From UBA1219 sp045601425 (GTDB lineage: Bacteria; Bacteroidota; Bacteroidia; Bacteroidales; P3): a stretch of 13,128 bases of DNA. Positions within the stretch are counted from its first letter, which is position 1; each line of letters opens with the position of its first letter. Both the position numbers and the translations under genes were made by a program. This document shows, piece by piece, positions 1 through 7,739 of this stretch. The stretch is from contig JAZRZP010000031.1 in the NCBI GenBank assembly GCA_045601425.1, positions 1-13,128 on the forward strand, in the 5' to 3' direction. The notes below the pieces were generated by a model. That model searched no databases, was not told the DNA's origin, and saw only the letters and a program-made list of their open reading frames with translations.

Positions 1-1
1 A

Positions 2-964
2 TGGCTTGAGGTGTGCCACTCAAAACTAAAAGACGACGGAACTATTTGGATTTCGGGAACTTATCACAATATTTTTGTCGTTCAACGGTGCTTAAAGGAA
101 TTGGGGTATAAGATTTTGAACTACATAACGTGGCAAAAATCAGACCCTGCGCCAAACATTAGTTGCCGTTATTTTACATTTTCTACCGAACTTATTATTT
201 GGGCACGAAAATCTGAAAAGAAACCTCACAAATTCAACTACAATGTAATGAAACGTCTCAATGGCGACAAGCAAATGACTGATGTTTGGAAAATGTCGGC
301 AGTGGGATTGTGGGAAAAAACGTGTGGCAAACACCCGACGCAAAAGCCGTTGAAATTGTTGTATCGTATCATTTTAGCATCAACCAATAAAGGAGATACA
401 ATTCTTGACCCGTTTGCAGGAAGTTGTACAACAGGTATTGCGGCAAATCTTTTAGGACGTAATTTTATAGGAATTGACCAAGAGCAAGAATATTTGGAAT
501 TGGGAAAACGTCGTCGTCAGGAGATTGAAAATCCTGAAATAGCAGAGAAAATGTTGCGAAAAATGTCTGATTCGTCAACAGAACCAATGGTGCTTGTTAA
601 TCATTCGTCTGTCGACAAACGTAAATTAATGATTGAAAAGGGTATCTGCTATATGCGTGCAAACGAATCAAAAGGCTCGTTGCAAATAACAGCAGGATTT
701 GAACGAATGAAGTATGTTTTGTTACATACGGGTGGCAACGATTGTCAAATTTTTAAATTGAAAAACGCAGGAACATTTCAGATATGGACGCGTGAGGCAT
801 TGGAAAAAGTTGGATTTTCTCCCGAACACGCCACGCACTATATAGTGGTTCATTTTGATAACACAAAAACAATTGATTTTGATAATGCTGTAAGCGTCCG
901 TCAACGGCTATTTACCTACACCGCTAAAATAAGGCCGTTGAGTGATTTCGTTGAATACAGATAA
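2..964 (+). CDS. DNA methyltransferase (N6-adenine/N4-cytosine, beta-class order), 5'-truncated by the window edge
   Basis: This is the C-terminal part of an S-adenosylmethionine-dependent DNA amino-methyltransferase, probably the modification enzyme of a type II restriction system. The frame is open to the window edge, so the true start and the catalytic DPPY-type motif IV lie upstream; a GTG at 11 is only an internal possibility. Counting from that GTG, HPTQKP is at about residues 108-113 and the AdoMet-binding motif DPFAGSCTT at about 133-141, followed by GIDQEQEYLELGKRR. The earlier segment WQKSDPAPN followed by FSTELIIWA is typical of the region between motif IV and the target-recognition part. 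The order, with motif I near the C-terminus, fits the beta class. About 130 residues beyond the catalytic core (roughly 185-317) form an extension I do not recognise. The gene is clearly AT-richer than lysS, with codons such as TTG, AAT and GAA, which suggests transfer. Its partner endonuclease, if any, must lie to the left. The methyltransferase call is firm; the specificity is unknown. Confidence 0.9.
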   Translation, partial: WLEVCHSKLKDDGTIWISGTYHNIFVVQRCLKELGYKILNYITWQKSDPAPNISCRYFTFSTELIIWARKSEKKPHKFNYNVMKRLNGDKQMTDVWKMSAVGLWEKTCGKHPTQKPLKLLYRIILASTNKGDTILDPFAGSCTTGIAANLLGRNFIGIDQEQEYLELGKRRRQEIENPEIAEKMLRKMSDSSTEPMVLVNHSSVDKRKLMIEKGICYMRANESKGSLQITAGFERMKYVLLHTGGNDCQIFKLKNAGTFQIWTREALEKVGFSPEHATHYIVVHFDNTKTIDFDNAVSVRQRLFTYTAKIRPLSDFVEYR

Positions 965-997
965 AATCAGTCACCCTGCATCCAAGTTCCATTTTAT

Positions 998-1030
998 CGA
1001 AAAAAACACCCGAAAACCGATTTTTTTTCG
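998..1030. repeat. AT-rich inverted repeat between the methyltransferase gene and lysS
   Basis: CGAAAAAAA at 998-1006 can pair with TTTTTTTCG at 1022-1030 around a loop of about 15 bases. It could serve as a weak terminator for the methyltransferase gene, since it ends in a T-rich arm, or simply be curved A-tract DNA just upstream of the lysS promoter. The pairing is all A:T apart from two G:C pairs, so the structure is weak and the functional reading is a guess. Confidence 0.3.
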
Positions 1031-1038
1031 TATATTTG
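1031..1038 (+). promoter_or_regulatory. Putative lysS promoter, -7 box
   Basis: TATATTTG matches the Bacteroidetes -7 consensus TAnnTTTG. Transcription would start near 1044, giving a leader of about 70 bases before the lysS ATG. No convincing TTTG -33 box is visible at the usual spacing (about 1005-1012), so the call rests on the -7 match and on the position between two unrelated genes. Confidence 0.5.
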
Positions 1039-1039
1039 C

Positions 1040-1067
1040 ACGTCGCGTTTCACAGGAAACGAAACGT
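1040..1067 (+). promoter_or_regulatory. Hairpin in the lysS 5' leader
   Basis: CGTTTC at 1046-1051 and GAAACG at 1056-1061 form a perfect 6-bp stem closed by the four-base loop ACAG. Outside it, ACGT at 1040-1043 can pair with ACGT at 1064-1067 across a 2x2 internal loop. The hairpin would sit at the extreme 5' end of the transcript from the promoter at 1031. Such a position suits mRNA stabilisation, but no T-box or other known aminoacyl-tRNA synthetase leader motif is visible. Confidence 0.35.
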
Positions 1068-1112
1068 AACATTTTATTTCACACACAGTTAGCACAATAA
1101 AAGCAAAAAGAC

Positions 1113-2831
1113 ATGTCAGTAGAATTAAGCGAACAGGAACAAATACGCAGAAATTCGTTGAACGAATTGAAAAAACTGGGCATCAACCCCTATCCGGCCA
1201 ACCTATACGAAGTTACAGCCAAAACCACCGAAATACACGAGCAGTTTCCCAACGACAACACTCTGTTTCAGAATGTAAGCATAGCAGGACGAATCATGAG
1301 CCGCCGCATAATGGGTGCCGCCTCGTTTGTGGAACTGCAGGACAGCTACGGCCGCATACAGCTTTACATAAAACGCGACGAAATATGCCCCGGTGAGGAC
1401 AAAACCCTCTACAACACGGTCTTCAAACGCCTCACCGACATCGGCGACATCATCGGCGTCACAGGATACGTATTCGTCACCCAGATGGGCGAGATAAGCA
1501 TCCACGTCAAGACCTTCACCGTGCTCAGCAAATCACTGCGCCCGCTGCCAATAGTAAAGGAAAAAGACGGTGTTGTGTACGACGCCTTCACCGACCCCGA
1601 ACAGCGCTACCGCATGCGTTACGTGGACCTCATAGTGAACCCTCAGGTGAGAGACACTTTCGTGAAACGTGCCAAGATAATAAACACCATGCGCGAATAC
1701 TTCAACGAACAGGGCTACCTCGAAGTTGAAACACCGGTGCTCCAGCCCATCCCCGGAGGAGCGGCAGCCCGCCCCTTCATCACACACCACAACAGCCTCG
1801 ACATTGACCTCTACCTGCGCATCGCCAACGAACTCTATCTGAAACGCCTCATCGTGGGCGGATACCCCGGCGTGTTCGAATTCTCCCGCAACTTCCGCAA
1901 CGAAGGCATGGACCGCACCCACAACCCCGAATTCACCTGCATGGAAATATACGTCGCCTACAAGGACTACAACTGGATGATGAACTTCACCGAAAACATG
2001 ATAGCCCGCATAGCCGACACCCTGCACGGCACTACCGTGGTAAAAATCGGCGACAACGAAATCGACTTCAAGCCACCGTTCCGCCGCATCCCCATGATTG
2101 ACCTCATCAGGGAACACACCGGCATCGACGTAAGCGGCATGGACGAAGCACAGCTCCGCGAAACCTGCAAAAAACTCGAAGTCGAAATCGACGACACCAT
2201 GGGAAAAGGCAAGCTCATCGATGCCATATTCGGCGAAAAATGCGAGCACCAGCTCATACAGCCCACTTTCGTAATCGACTACCCGATAGAAATGTCGCCG
2301 CTCTGCAAGCGTCACCGCAACAACAGCGAACTTACCGAACGCTTCGAACTCTTCGTTAACGGCAAGGAGCTCGCCAACGCATACAGCGAACTCAACGACC
2401 CCATAGACCAGCTCGAACGCTTCCAAGAACAGCTCCGGCTGAGCGAAAAAGGCGACGACGAAGCCATGTTCATCGACATGGACTTTGTACGCGCACTTGA
2501 ATTTGGCATGCCACCAACTTCGGGTATGGGCATAGGCATCGACCGCCTCACCATGTTCATGACCGGCGAACAATCCATACAGGACGTTCTCCTCTTCCCG
2601 CAGATGCGACCCGAAAAGAAACCCGTTGCCAGCACCGACGAAGAATTCATGGCTCTCGGCATCGGAGAACCGTGGATACCCATCATCAGAAAACTCGGTT
2701 TCAACACAACGGCATCACTCAAGGAAGCCAACGTGAACAAACTTTACAACGACCTCAACGGAATGCGCAAGAAAAACAAACTCGATGTAGATCCCGTAAA
2801 GAAAGAGGATGTCGAAAACTGGATAAAATAA
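1113..2831 (+). CDS. lysS: Lysyl-tRNA synthetase, class II
   Basis: LysS charges tRNA-Lys with lysine using ATP in the cytoplasm. The 572-residue protein has the full class II layout. An N-terminal OB-fold anticodon-binding domain spans about residues 55-137. Motif 2 is FEFSRNFRNEGMD, about residues 255-267, with the ATP-contacting Arg262. The segment KELANAYSELNDP lies at about 418-430, and motif 3 is GMGIGIDRLTMF, about 471-482, with Arg478. Residues after about 500, starting KKPVASTDEEF and ending in a lysine-rich helical stretch, form a C-terminal extension that many proteobacterial LysRS lack but that I associate with Bacteroidetes enzymes. The ATG at 1113 follows an A-rich leader without a clear Shine-Dalgarno sequence, as is usual in this phylum. 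The gene is GC-richer than the methyltransferase gene to its left and is followed by an intrinsic terminator, so it is probably monocistronic. Confidence 0.98.
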   Translation: MSVELSEQEQIRRNSLNELKKLGINPYPANLYEVTAKTTEIHEQFPNDNTLFQNVSIAGRIMSRRIMGAASFVELQDSYGRIQLYIKRDEICPGEDKTLYNTVFKRLTDIGDIIGVTGYVFVTQMGEISIHVKTFTVLSKSLRPLPIVKEKDGVVYDAFTDPEQRYRMRYVDLIVNPQVRDTFVKRAKIINTMREYFNEQGYLEVETPVLQPIPGGAAARPFITHHNSLDIDLYLRIANELYLKRLIVGGYPGVFEFSRNFRNEGMDRTHNPEFTCMEIYVAYKDYNWMMNFTENMIARIADTLHGTTVVKIGDNEIDFKPPFRRIPMIDLIREHTGIDVSGMDEAQLRETCKKLEVEIDDTMGKGKLIDAIFGEKCEHQLIQPTFVIDYPIEMSPLCKRHRNNSELTERFELFVNGKELANAYSELNDPIDQLERFQEQLRLSEKGDDEAMFIDMDFVRALEFGMPPTSGMGIGIDRLTMFMTGEQSIQDVLLFPQMRPEKKPVASTDEEFMALGIGEPWIPIIRKLGFNTTASLKEANVNKLYNDLNGMRKKNKLDVDPVKKEDVENWIK

Positions 2832-2849
2832 CATTTTTATCCATCGCTG

Positions 2850-2885
2850 AAAGGGTATCTGAATTTTTCACCGATACCCTTTTTT
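2850..2885 (+). terminator. Rho-independent terminator of lysS
   Basis: AAAGGGTATC at 2850-2859 pairs perfectly with GATACCCTTT at 2873-2882 (10 bp, 13-base loop). The 3' arm runs straight into a T tract ending at 2885. It starts 18 bases after the lysS stop and ends 20 bases before the mfd ATG, so mfd needs either read-through or a promoter within or just after this hairpin. No TAnnTTTG box is evident in the short gap. Confidence 0.8.
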
Positions 2886-2905
2886 CTTAACAATACCGGA
2901 ACATT

Positions 2906-5900
2906 ATGCGTCTTTTAGATATTTACAGCCAGAGTCCCGAAATCGGACAACTTTCCGAACTTCTCGGCAACCATCCGGCAAGAATCAGGATACAAGGCCT
3001 TGTCGGCTCACTGTCGGCTGTATTCGGTGCAAGCATTGCACGACTGCAGAACCAGAAAACCATCGTCTTTATCACTGGAGACAAAGAACAGGCTTTTTAT
3101 TTCTGCAACGACATGGAAACCCTTTTCGGCGAAAACGAACTGGAACTCGACAGGAAAAACATACTCCTCTTCCCCGCTTCAAGCCGCAAACCATACCAGC
3201 CCGACGACACCGAAAACAGCAATGTCCTGCTGCGATCCGAAGTACTAAACCGACTCAGCAGCGGCCGACACCCTGTCATAGTAACCTACCCCGATGCACT
3301 ATCGGAAAAAGTCCTCTCTTCCAAAACACTGTCGAAGAACACTCTGCAAATATCAACCAGCGACAAGCGCGACATCGACGACGTTCTGGAAACGCTTATG
3401 GACTTCGAGTTCAGCCGTGTGGATTTTGTAGTGGAACCCGGACAGTTCGCCTTGCGTGGCGGCATCATCGACGTATTCTCATTTGCCAACGAACACCCGT
3501 TCCGCATCGAATTCTCCAGTGACGGCATCGAATCGATACGTTCCTTCGACCCCATATCGCAACTCTCCGTACAGAAATTCGACAAAATAACCGTCATTCC
3601 CAACATTGACAGAAAAAAATCCGAAACTTCCGAAGAAAAAGTCATACTGCTCGACTATCTGTCTGACAACGGCATCATTTTCACCGAAAACCTTGCTCTC
3701 ACCGCCGAAACACTCCAGAAAAACTTCGCCAAGGCCACCGAAATCTACACCTCTCTCAACAGCACCATTGCCCGTCAGAAACCCGAAGAGTTGTTTGCCG
3801 ACGAGCGGGATTTTCTCCGCAGCCTGCTGAGAAACAGCACGGTGGAATTCGGTGCCACGCAATTCTTCCCCGAAGACAAAATCATAACCATAAACAGTGA
3901 CCTGCAACCTGCCTTCAACAAAAAATTCGACCTCCTGACAACTGCTCTTGGCAACTATTCCGAACAGTCGTTCATGAATTTCATCTGTGTGGAGAACAAA
4001 CAGCAGCTCGCCCGCCTGCAGAAAATTTTCGGCAACGAAAAAAAAGACACCCTCAACATCGAATTCCTCGACATCTCGCTTTCACACGGCTTCATCGACA
4101 ACACCCGCAAACTGCTGTGCTTCACCGACCACGAAATTTTCGAACGCTACCACAAATACAAGGTAAAGGACTTCCGCGATGCCCGCGAATGCCTTACCAT
4201 GAAAGAACTTTTCGAACTGAAACCCGGTGATTTCATAGTTCACATCGACCATGGCGTAGGCCGCTTTTCAGGCCTCGAAAAAATCGAAATCAACAACAAG
4301 ACGCAAGAAGCCATCCGGCTCGTTTTCAGAGACAACAGCCTGCTGTACATCAGCATACACAGTCTTCACAAGATAAGCCGCTACGTGGGAAAGGATGGTG
4401 TAGTGCCGAAACTCGACCGTCTCGGGTCTTCTTCGTGGAAAGTTCTGAAACAGAAAACCAAACAGCGTGTCAAAGACATTGCCAAAGATCTCATAAAACT
4501 GTATGCCGAACGCAAGGCGTCGAAAGGTTTCGCCTTTTCGGCCGACTCGTATCTGCAGAACGAACTCGAAGCCTCGTTCCTCTACGAAGACACCCCCGAC
4601 CAGAGCAAAGCCACCCGCGACGTGAAAGCCGACATGGAAGCCTCCGTTCCAATGGACCGGCTCGTGTGCGGTGACGTAGGATTCGGAAAAACGGAAGTGG
4701 CCATACGTGCCGCATTCAAGGCCGTGTGCGACAGCAAACAGGTCGCAGTCCTCGTCCCCACCACCATTCTGGCAATGCAGCACTACAACACCTTCAAGGA
4801 CCGCCTCGACGGAATGCCCTGCAACATCGAATACATAAACCGCTTCCGCTCGACAAAGGAAAAAAACGAAATATACCGTAAACTCGCCGACGGCAAAATC
4901 GACATACTCATCGGAACCCACGCCATCACCAACGCCAAGGTAAAATTCAAAGACCTCGGCCTCCTCATCATCGACGAGGAACAGAAATTCGGCGTCAGCG
5001 CGAAGGAAAAACTCCGTCAGATGAAAGTCAACGTTGACAGTCTCACTCTCACCGCAACCCCAATCCCGAGAACCCTACAGTTCTCTCTCATGGGAGCCCG
5101 CGACCTTTCTGTTATAAACACCGCACCCACCAACCGTCAGCCGATACAGACGGCTCTGGAGATTTTCAGCGAGGAAACCATCCGCGATGCCATAATGCAG
5201 GAAATGTCGCGCGGAGGACAGGTATTCTTCGTCAGCAACCGTGTAGAACACCTCGACGGCATGGCCTCTCTGGTTCAGAAACTCATACCCGACGCACGCA
5301 TAGGCATAGGGCACGGCCAGATGGACGGCGAACGCCTCGAAAACGTCATGCTGGACTTCATAAACGGCGACATTGACGTGTTTGTATCGACGACAATAGT
5401 GGAAAACGGCCTCGACATTCCCAATGCCAACACCATAATCATCAACAACGCTCAGAATTTCGGCCTGAGCGACCTGCACCAGCTCCGCGGACGCGTGGGT
5501 CGCTCCAACAAGAAAGCCTTCTGCTACCTCCTCATACCTTCGTTCACGACACTTACCGACGACGCCTGGCAACGGCTGCGGGCCATTGAGGAATTCTCAA
5601 ACATCGGCAGCGGATTCAACATAGCCATGCGCGACCTCGACATACGCGGCGCCGGCAACATCCTCGGTGCCGAACAGAGCGGTTTCATCTCCGAAATCGG
5701 GTACGACATGTACCACAAAATCCTCAACGAAGCCATCGACGAACTGAAAAACACCGAATTCCGCGAACTCTATGCCGAACAGATTGCCGAAGACATGGAC
5801 TTTGTAAAAGAATGCACCATACAGACCGACCTTGAAGTCCTCATTCCCGACGATTACGTCTCGAACATCCGCGAACGCGTGTCCCTGTACAAAGAGCTCA

Positions 5901-6262
5901 ACGAACTCGAAACCGACGAACAGCTCGAAGATTACAAACTCCGTCTGAAAGACCGTTTCGGACCACTGCCGCAAGCCACCGAAGAACTTGTGGAAACCAT
6001 AAAACTCCGCCGGCTAGCAAAGGAAATCGGCGTGGAAAAACTCATACTACGCGAAGACCGCATGACCTGCAATTTCGTCACCAACCCACAAAACCCGTTC
6101 TACCAGTCGGATAGTTTCGCAAAAGTCATAACCTACGTGCAACGCAATCCCGAAACCTGCCACATGAAGGAAACTCAGGAAAAACTCTCGCTCACTTTCA
6201 GCAACGTGAACACCCTCGGGATGGCACTGCAACTGCTTGAAAACGTAATGTCAGGGAATTAG
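2906..6262 (+). CDS. mfd: Transcription-repair coupling factor Mfd
   Basis: Mfd recognises RNA polymerase stalled at DNA damage, uses ATP-driven translocation to release it and recruits UvrA to begin nucleotide excision repair. The 1118-residue protein is of normal family length and shows the whole domain series. The UvrB-like N-terminal module includes GQFALRGGIIDVFSF at about 179-193. The RNA-polymerase-interacting (CarD-like) domain begins at LKPGDFIVHIDHGVGRFSG, about 438-456. The translocase has Walker A GDVGFGKTEVA (589-599), the DEEQ box (690-693), LTATPIPRTL (714-723) and motif VI QLRGRVGRS (859-867). The RecG-like translocation segment contains RGAGNILGAEQSG (914-926), and a C-terminal TRCF domain follows. 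All key residues look intact. The gene lies behind the lysS terminator and ends with its stop codon overlapping that of convergent folB. Confidence 0.98.
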   Translation: MRLLDIYSQSPEIGQLSELLGNHPARIRIQGLVGSLSAVFGASIARLQNQKTIVFITGDKEQAFYFCNDMETLFGENELELDRKNILLFPASSRKPYQPDDTENSNVLLRSEVLNRLSSGRHPVIVTYPDALSEKVLSSKTLSKNTLQISTSDKRDIDDVLETLMDFEFSRVDFVVEPGQFALRGGIIDVFSFANEHPFRIEFSSDGIESIRSFDPISQLSVQKFDKITVIPNIDRKKSETSEEKVILLDYLSDNGIIFTENLALTAETLQKNFAKATEIYTSLNSTIARQKPEELFADERDFLRSLLRNSTVEFGATQFFPEDKIITINSDLQPAFNKKFDLLTTALGNYSEQSFMNFICVENKQQLARLQKIFGNEKKDTLNIEFLDISLSHGFIDNTRKLLCFTDHEIFERYHKYKVKDFRDARECLTMKELFELKPGDFIVHIDHGVGRFSGLEKIEINNKTQEAIRLVFRDNSLLYISIHSLHKISRYVGKDGVVPKLDRLGSSSWKVLKQKTKQRVKDIAKDLIKLYAERKASKGFAFSADSYLQNELEASFLYEDTPDQSKATRDVKADMEASVPMDRLVCGDVGFGKTEVAIRAAFKAVCDSKQVAVLVPTTILAMQHYNTFKDRLDGMPCNIEYINRFRSTKEKNEIYRKLADGKIDILIGTHAITNAKVKFKDLGLLIIDEEQKFGVSAKEKLRQMKVNVDSLTLTATPIPRTLQFSLMGARDLSVINTAPTNRQPIQTALEIFSEETIRDAIMQEMSRGGQVFFVSNRVEHLDGMASLVQKLIPDARIGIGHGQMDGERLENVMLDFINGDIDVFVSTTIVENGLDIPNANTIIINNAQNFGLSDLHQLRGRVGRSNKKAFCYLLIPSFTTLTDDAWQRLRAIEEFSNIGSGFNIAMRDLDIRGAGNILGAEQSGFISEIGYDMYHKILNEAIDELKNTEFRELYAEQIAEDMDFVKECTIQTDLEVLIPDDYVSNIRERVSLYKELNELETDEQLEDYKLRLKDRFGPLPQATEELVETIKLRRLAKEIGVEKLILREDRMTCNFVTNPQNPFYQSDSFAKVITYVQRNPETCHMKETQEKLSLTFSNVNTLGMALQLLENVMSGN

Positions 6263-6624
6263 TTCCCGTTTCTCTCCTTCGCTATTTCCACACATACCGA
6301 ACCAAGTTTACCGCCAAGCGGGGGATTGAGTTTGGCAACTTTCACCACCGCCTTCTCCACTGCCGAGAATTCGGCAAGAAGAGCATTCAGAATCCTGTCT
6401 CCGACATGTTCCAGAAGTTTCGATGAAACTTCCATTTCCCGCTTCACTACCTGATAAACAGAAAGATAACTAACCGTATCTTCGAGATTATCAGAAAGTT
6501 GAGCCTTTTCCGTATCAACTTCGAACTGCAAATCGACACGGAAACGGGTACCTATCTCCCGCTCTTCGTCGAAACAACCGTGGAAGGCATAAAACTCCAT
6601 TCCTTCCAAATAAATCTTTGCCAT
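6259..6624 (-). CDS. folB: Dihydroneopterin aldolase
   Basis: FolB cleaves 7,8-dihydroneopterin to 6-hydroxymethyl-7,8-dihydropterin and glycolaldehyde in folate synthesis, as a cytoplasmic oligomer. The 121-residue length is typical. The N-terminal signature EGMEFYAFHGCFDEE is at about residues 7-21. The likely catalytic Tyr53 sits in VSYLSVYQVV, and Lys98 in VAKLNPPL matches the conserved lysine of the family. The ATG at 6624 (complement) begins the conserved strand directly and has no Shine-Dalgarno sequence in front of it. The stop codon overlaps that of mfd in the four bases TTAG (6259-6262) on opposite strands. An intrinsic terminator for pheS ends only 12 bases before the start codon, so folB expression depends on read-through or on a promoter inside pheS. 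Confidence 0.95.
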   Translation of the reverse strand: MAKIYLEGMEFYAFHGCFDEEREIGTRFRVDLQFEVDTEKAQLSDNLEDTVSYLSVYQVVKREMEVSSKLLEHVGDRILNALLAEFSAVEKAVVKVAKLNPPLGGKLGSVCVEIAKERNGN

Positions 6625-6636
6625 AAGAGGAATTTG

Positions 6637-6663
6637 AAAAAAGGGAGGATTTGAGATCCCCCC
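6637..6663 (-). terminator. Rho-independent terminator between pheS and folB
   Basis: Read on the minus strand, GGGGGGAT (6663-6656) pairs with ATCCTCCC (6650-6643) with a single G-U wobble around the five-base loop CTCAA. Six T residues follow (plus-strand A at 6637-6642). The stem starts 12 bases after the pheS stop and the T run ends 12 bases before the folB ATG. On the plus strand the same stem has an A-C mismatch and no adjacent T tract, so it should act on the minus strand only. Confidence 0.75.
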
Positions 6664-6675
6664 TGCAATTTTTTT

Positions 6676-7719
6676 CTATAACAATGTATCGAACTGCTTG
6701 AGGAAGCGCAGGTCGTTTTCAAAATACAGACGCAGGTCGCGGATCTGATATTTCAGCATAGCCATACGTTCCACCCCCATTCCTAAAGCGAAACCGGAAT
6801 ACACCTTGCTGTCGATTCCACTGGCTTCAAGCACGTTAGGATCGACCATGCCACACCCCAGTATTTCGAGCCAGCCGGTCTGTTTGCAGATATTACAGCC
6901 CTTTCCACCACATATATTGCACGAGATGTCCATTTCTGCCGAAGGTTCGGTAAAGGGGAAATACGACGGACGGAGACGTATCTGAGTGTCGACGCCGAAC
7001 ATTTCCTTGGCAAAATAAAGCAGTGTCTGTTTCAGGTCGGCAAAAGACACTTTCTTGTCGATGTACAGACCTTCCACCTGATGGAAAATACAGTGTGCAC
7101 GGGCAGATATGGCTTCGTTGCGGAACACCCGTCCCGGAGCTATGATTCGGATTGGAGGCTTGCTGTGTTCCATTTCACGCACCTGCACCGACGAGGTATG
7201 CGTGCGCAGCACCACGTCGCCGTAACGGCCTTCCTTTTCAACGAAAAATGTATCCTGCATGTCGCGGGCGGGATGTTCCGGAGGAAAGTTCAGTGCCGAA
7301 AACACATGCCAGTCGTCCTCGATTTCGGGAGCTTCCGAAACCGTGAAACCTATACGTGCAAAGATGTCTATTATCTCGTTCTGAACGACGGAAAGCACGT
7401 GTCTGCTGCCAAAATCGCTGAAATCAACAGGCATCGTGAGGTCGGTGTTTCCCAACTTTTCGGAAACCTGCTCGTCTATTGCGTTTTTAAGTTCTTCTAT
7501 CTTGTTCTGAGCTGCCACTTTAAGCTGGTTCAGAAGTTGCCCGAGTTCCTTTTTCTGTTCGTTGGGTGTAGTCTTGAACTGTTCGAAAAGGTCGTTCATG
7601 ACACCTTTTTTCCCGAGAAATCTGATGCGGAACTGCTCGATGTCGGCCATCTTGTTCTGGCTTCCATCAATGCTGAACGATTTGATTTCCCCGATGTATT
7701 TGTTTATTAAATCCTTCAT
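6676..7719 (-). CDS. pheS: Phenylalanyl-tRNA synthetase alpha subunit
   Basis: PheS is the catalytic alpha subunit of the alpha2-beta2 enzyme that charges tRNA-Phe. The 347-residue protein has an N-terminal helical (coiled-coil) tRNA-binding arm over about residues 1-90, then the class II core. Motif 2 is GRVFRNEAISARAHCIFHQ at about 196-214, followed by VEGLYID. RPSYFPFTEPSAEMD is at about 250-264, and motif 3 is FALGMGVERMAML at about 310-322. The loop between, with SCNICGGKGCNICK at 266-279, carries four cysteines in CxxC pairs and could bind metal; this is characteristic of Bacteroidetes PheS. pheT is not adjacent, and pheS standing apart from pheT is common in this phylum. It starts 20 bases after the stop of the isomerase gene, so the two are probably cotranscribed, and it is followed by a terminator. 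Confidence 0.97.
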   Translation of the reverse strand: MKDLINKYIGEIKSFSIDGSQNKMADIEQFRIRFLGKKGVMNDLFEQFKTTPNEQKKELGQLLNQLKVAAQNKIEELKNAIDEQVSEKLGNTDLTMPVDFSDFGSRHVLSVVQNEIIDIFARIGFTVSEAPEIEDDWHVFSALNFPPEHPARDMQDTFFVEKEGRYGDVVLRTHTSSVQVREMEHSKPPIRIIAPGRVFRNEAISARAHCIFHQVEGLYIDKKVSFADLKQTLLYFAKEMFGVDTQIRLRPSYFPFTEPSAEMDISCNICGGKGCNICKQTGWLEILGCGMVDPNVLEASGIDSKVYSGFALGMGVERMAMLKYQIRDLRLYFENDLRFLKQFDTLL

Positions 7720-7739
7720 TTACAATATATTAAAGTATG

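Noticed and set aside
1533..2573. 346-codon antisense open frame opposite lysS
   Set aside because: It lies wholly inside a certain gene, is low-complexity and rich in V, F, A, E, G and H as expected for the mirror of GC-ending codons, and shows no domain.
4268..4921. 217-codon antisense open frame opposite mfd
   Set aside because: It is a mirror frame of a well-conserved Mfd region with the same biased composition and no recognisable motif.
7081..7710. 209-codon plus-strand open frame over pheS
   Set aside because: It is antisense to the conserved class II core of PheS; no promoter, signal or motif supports it.
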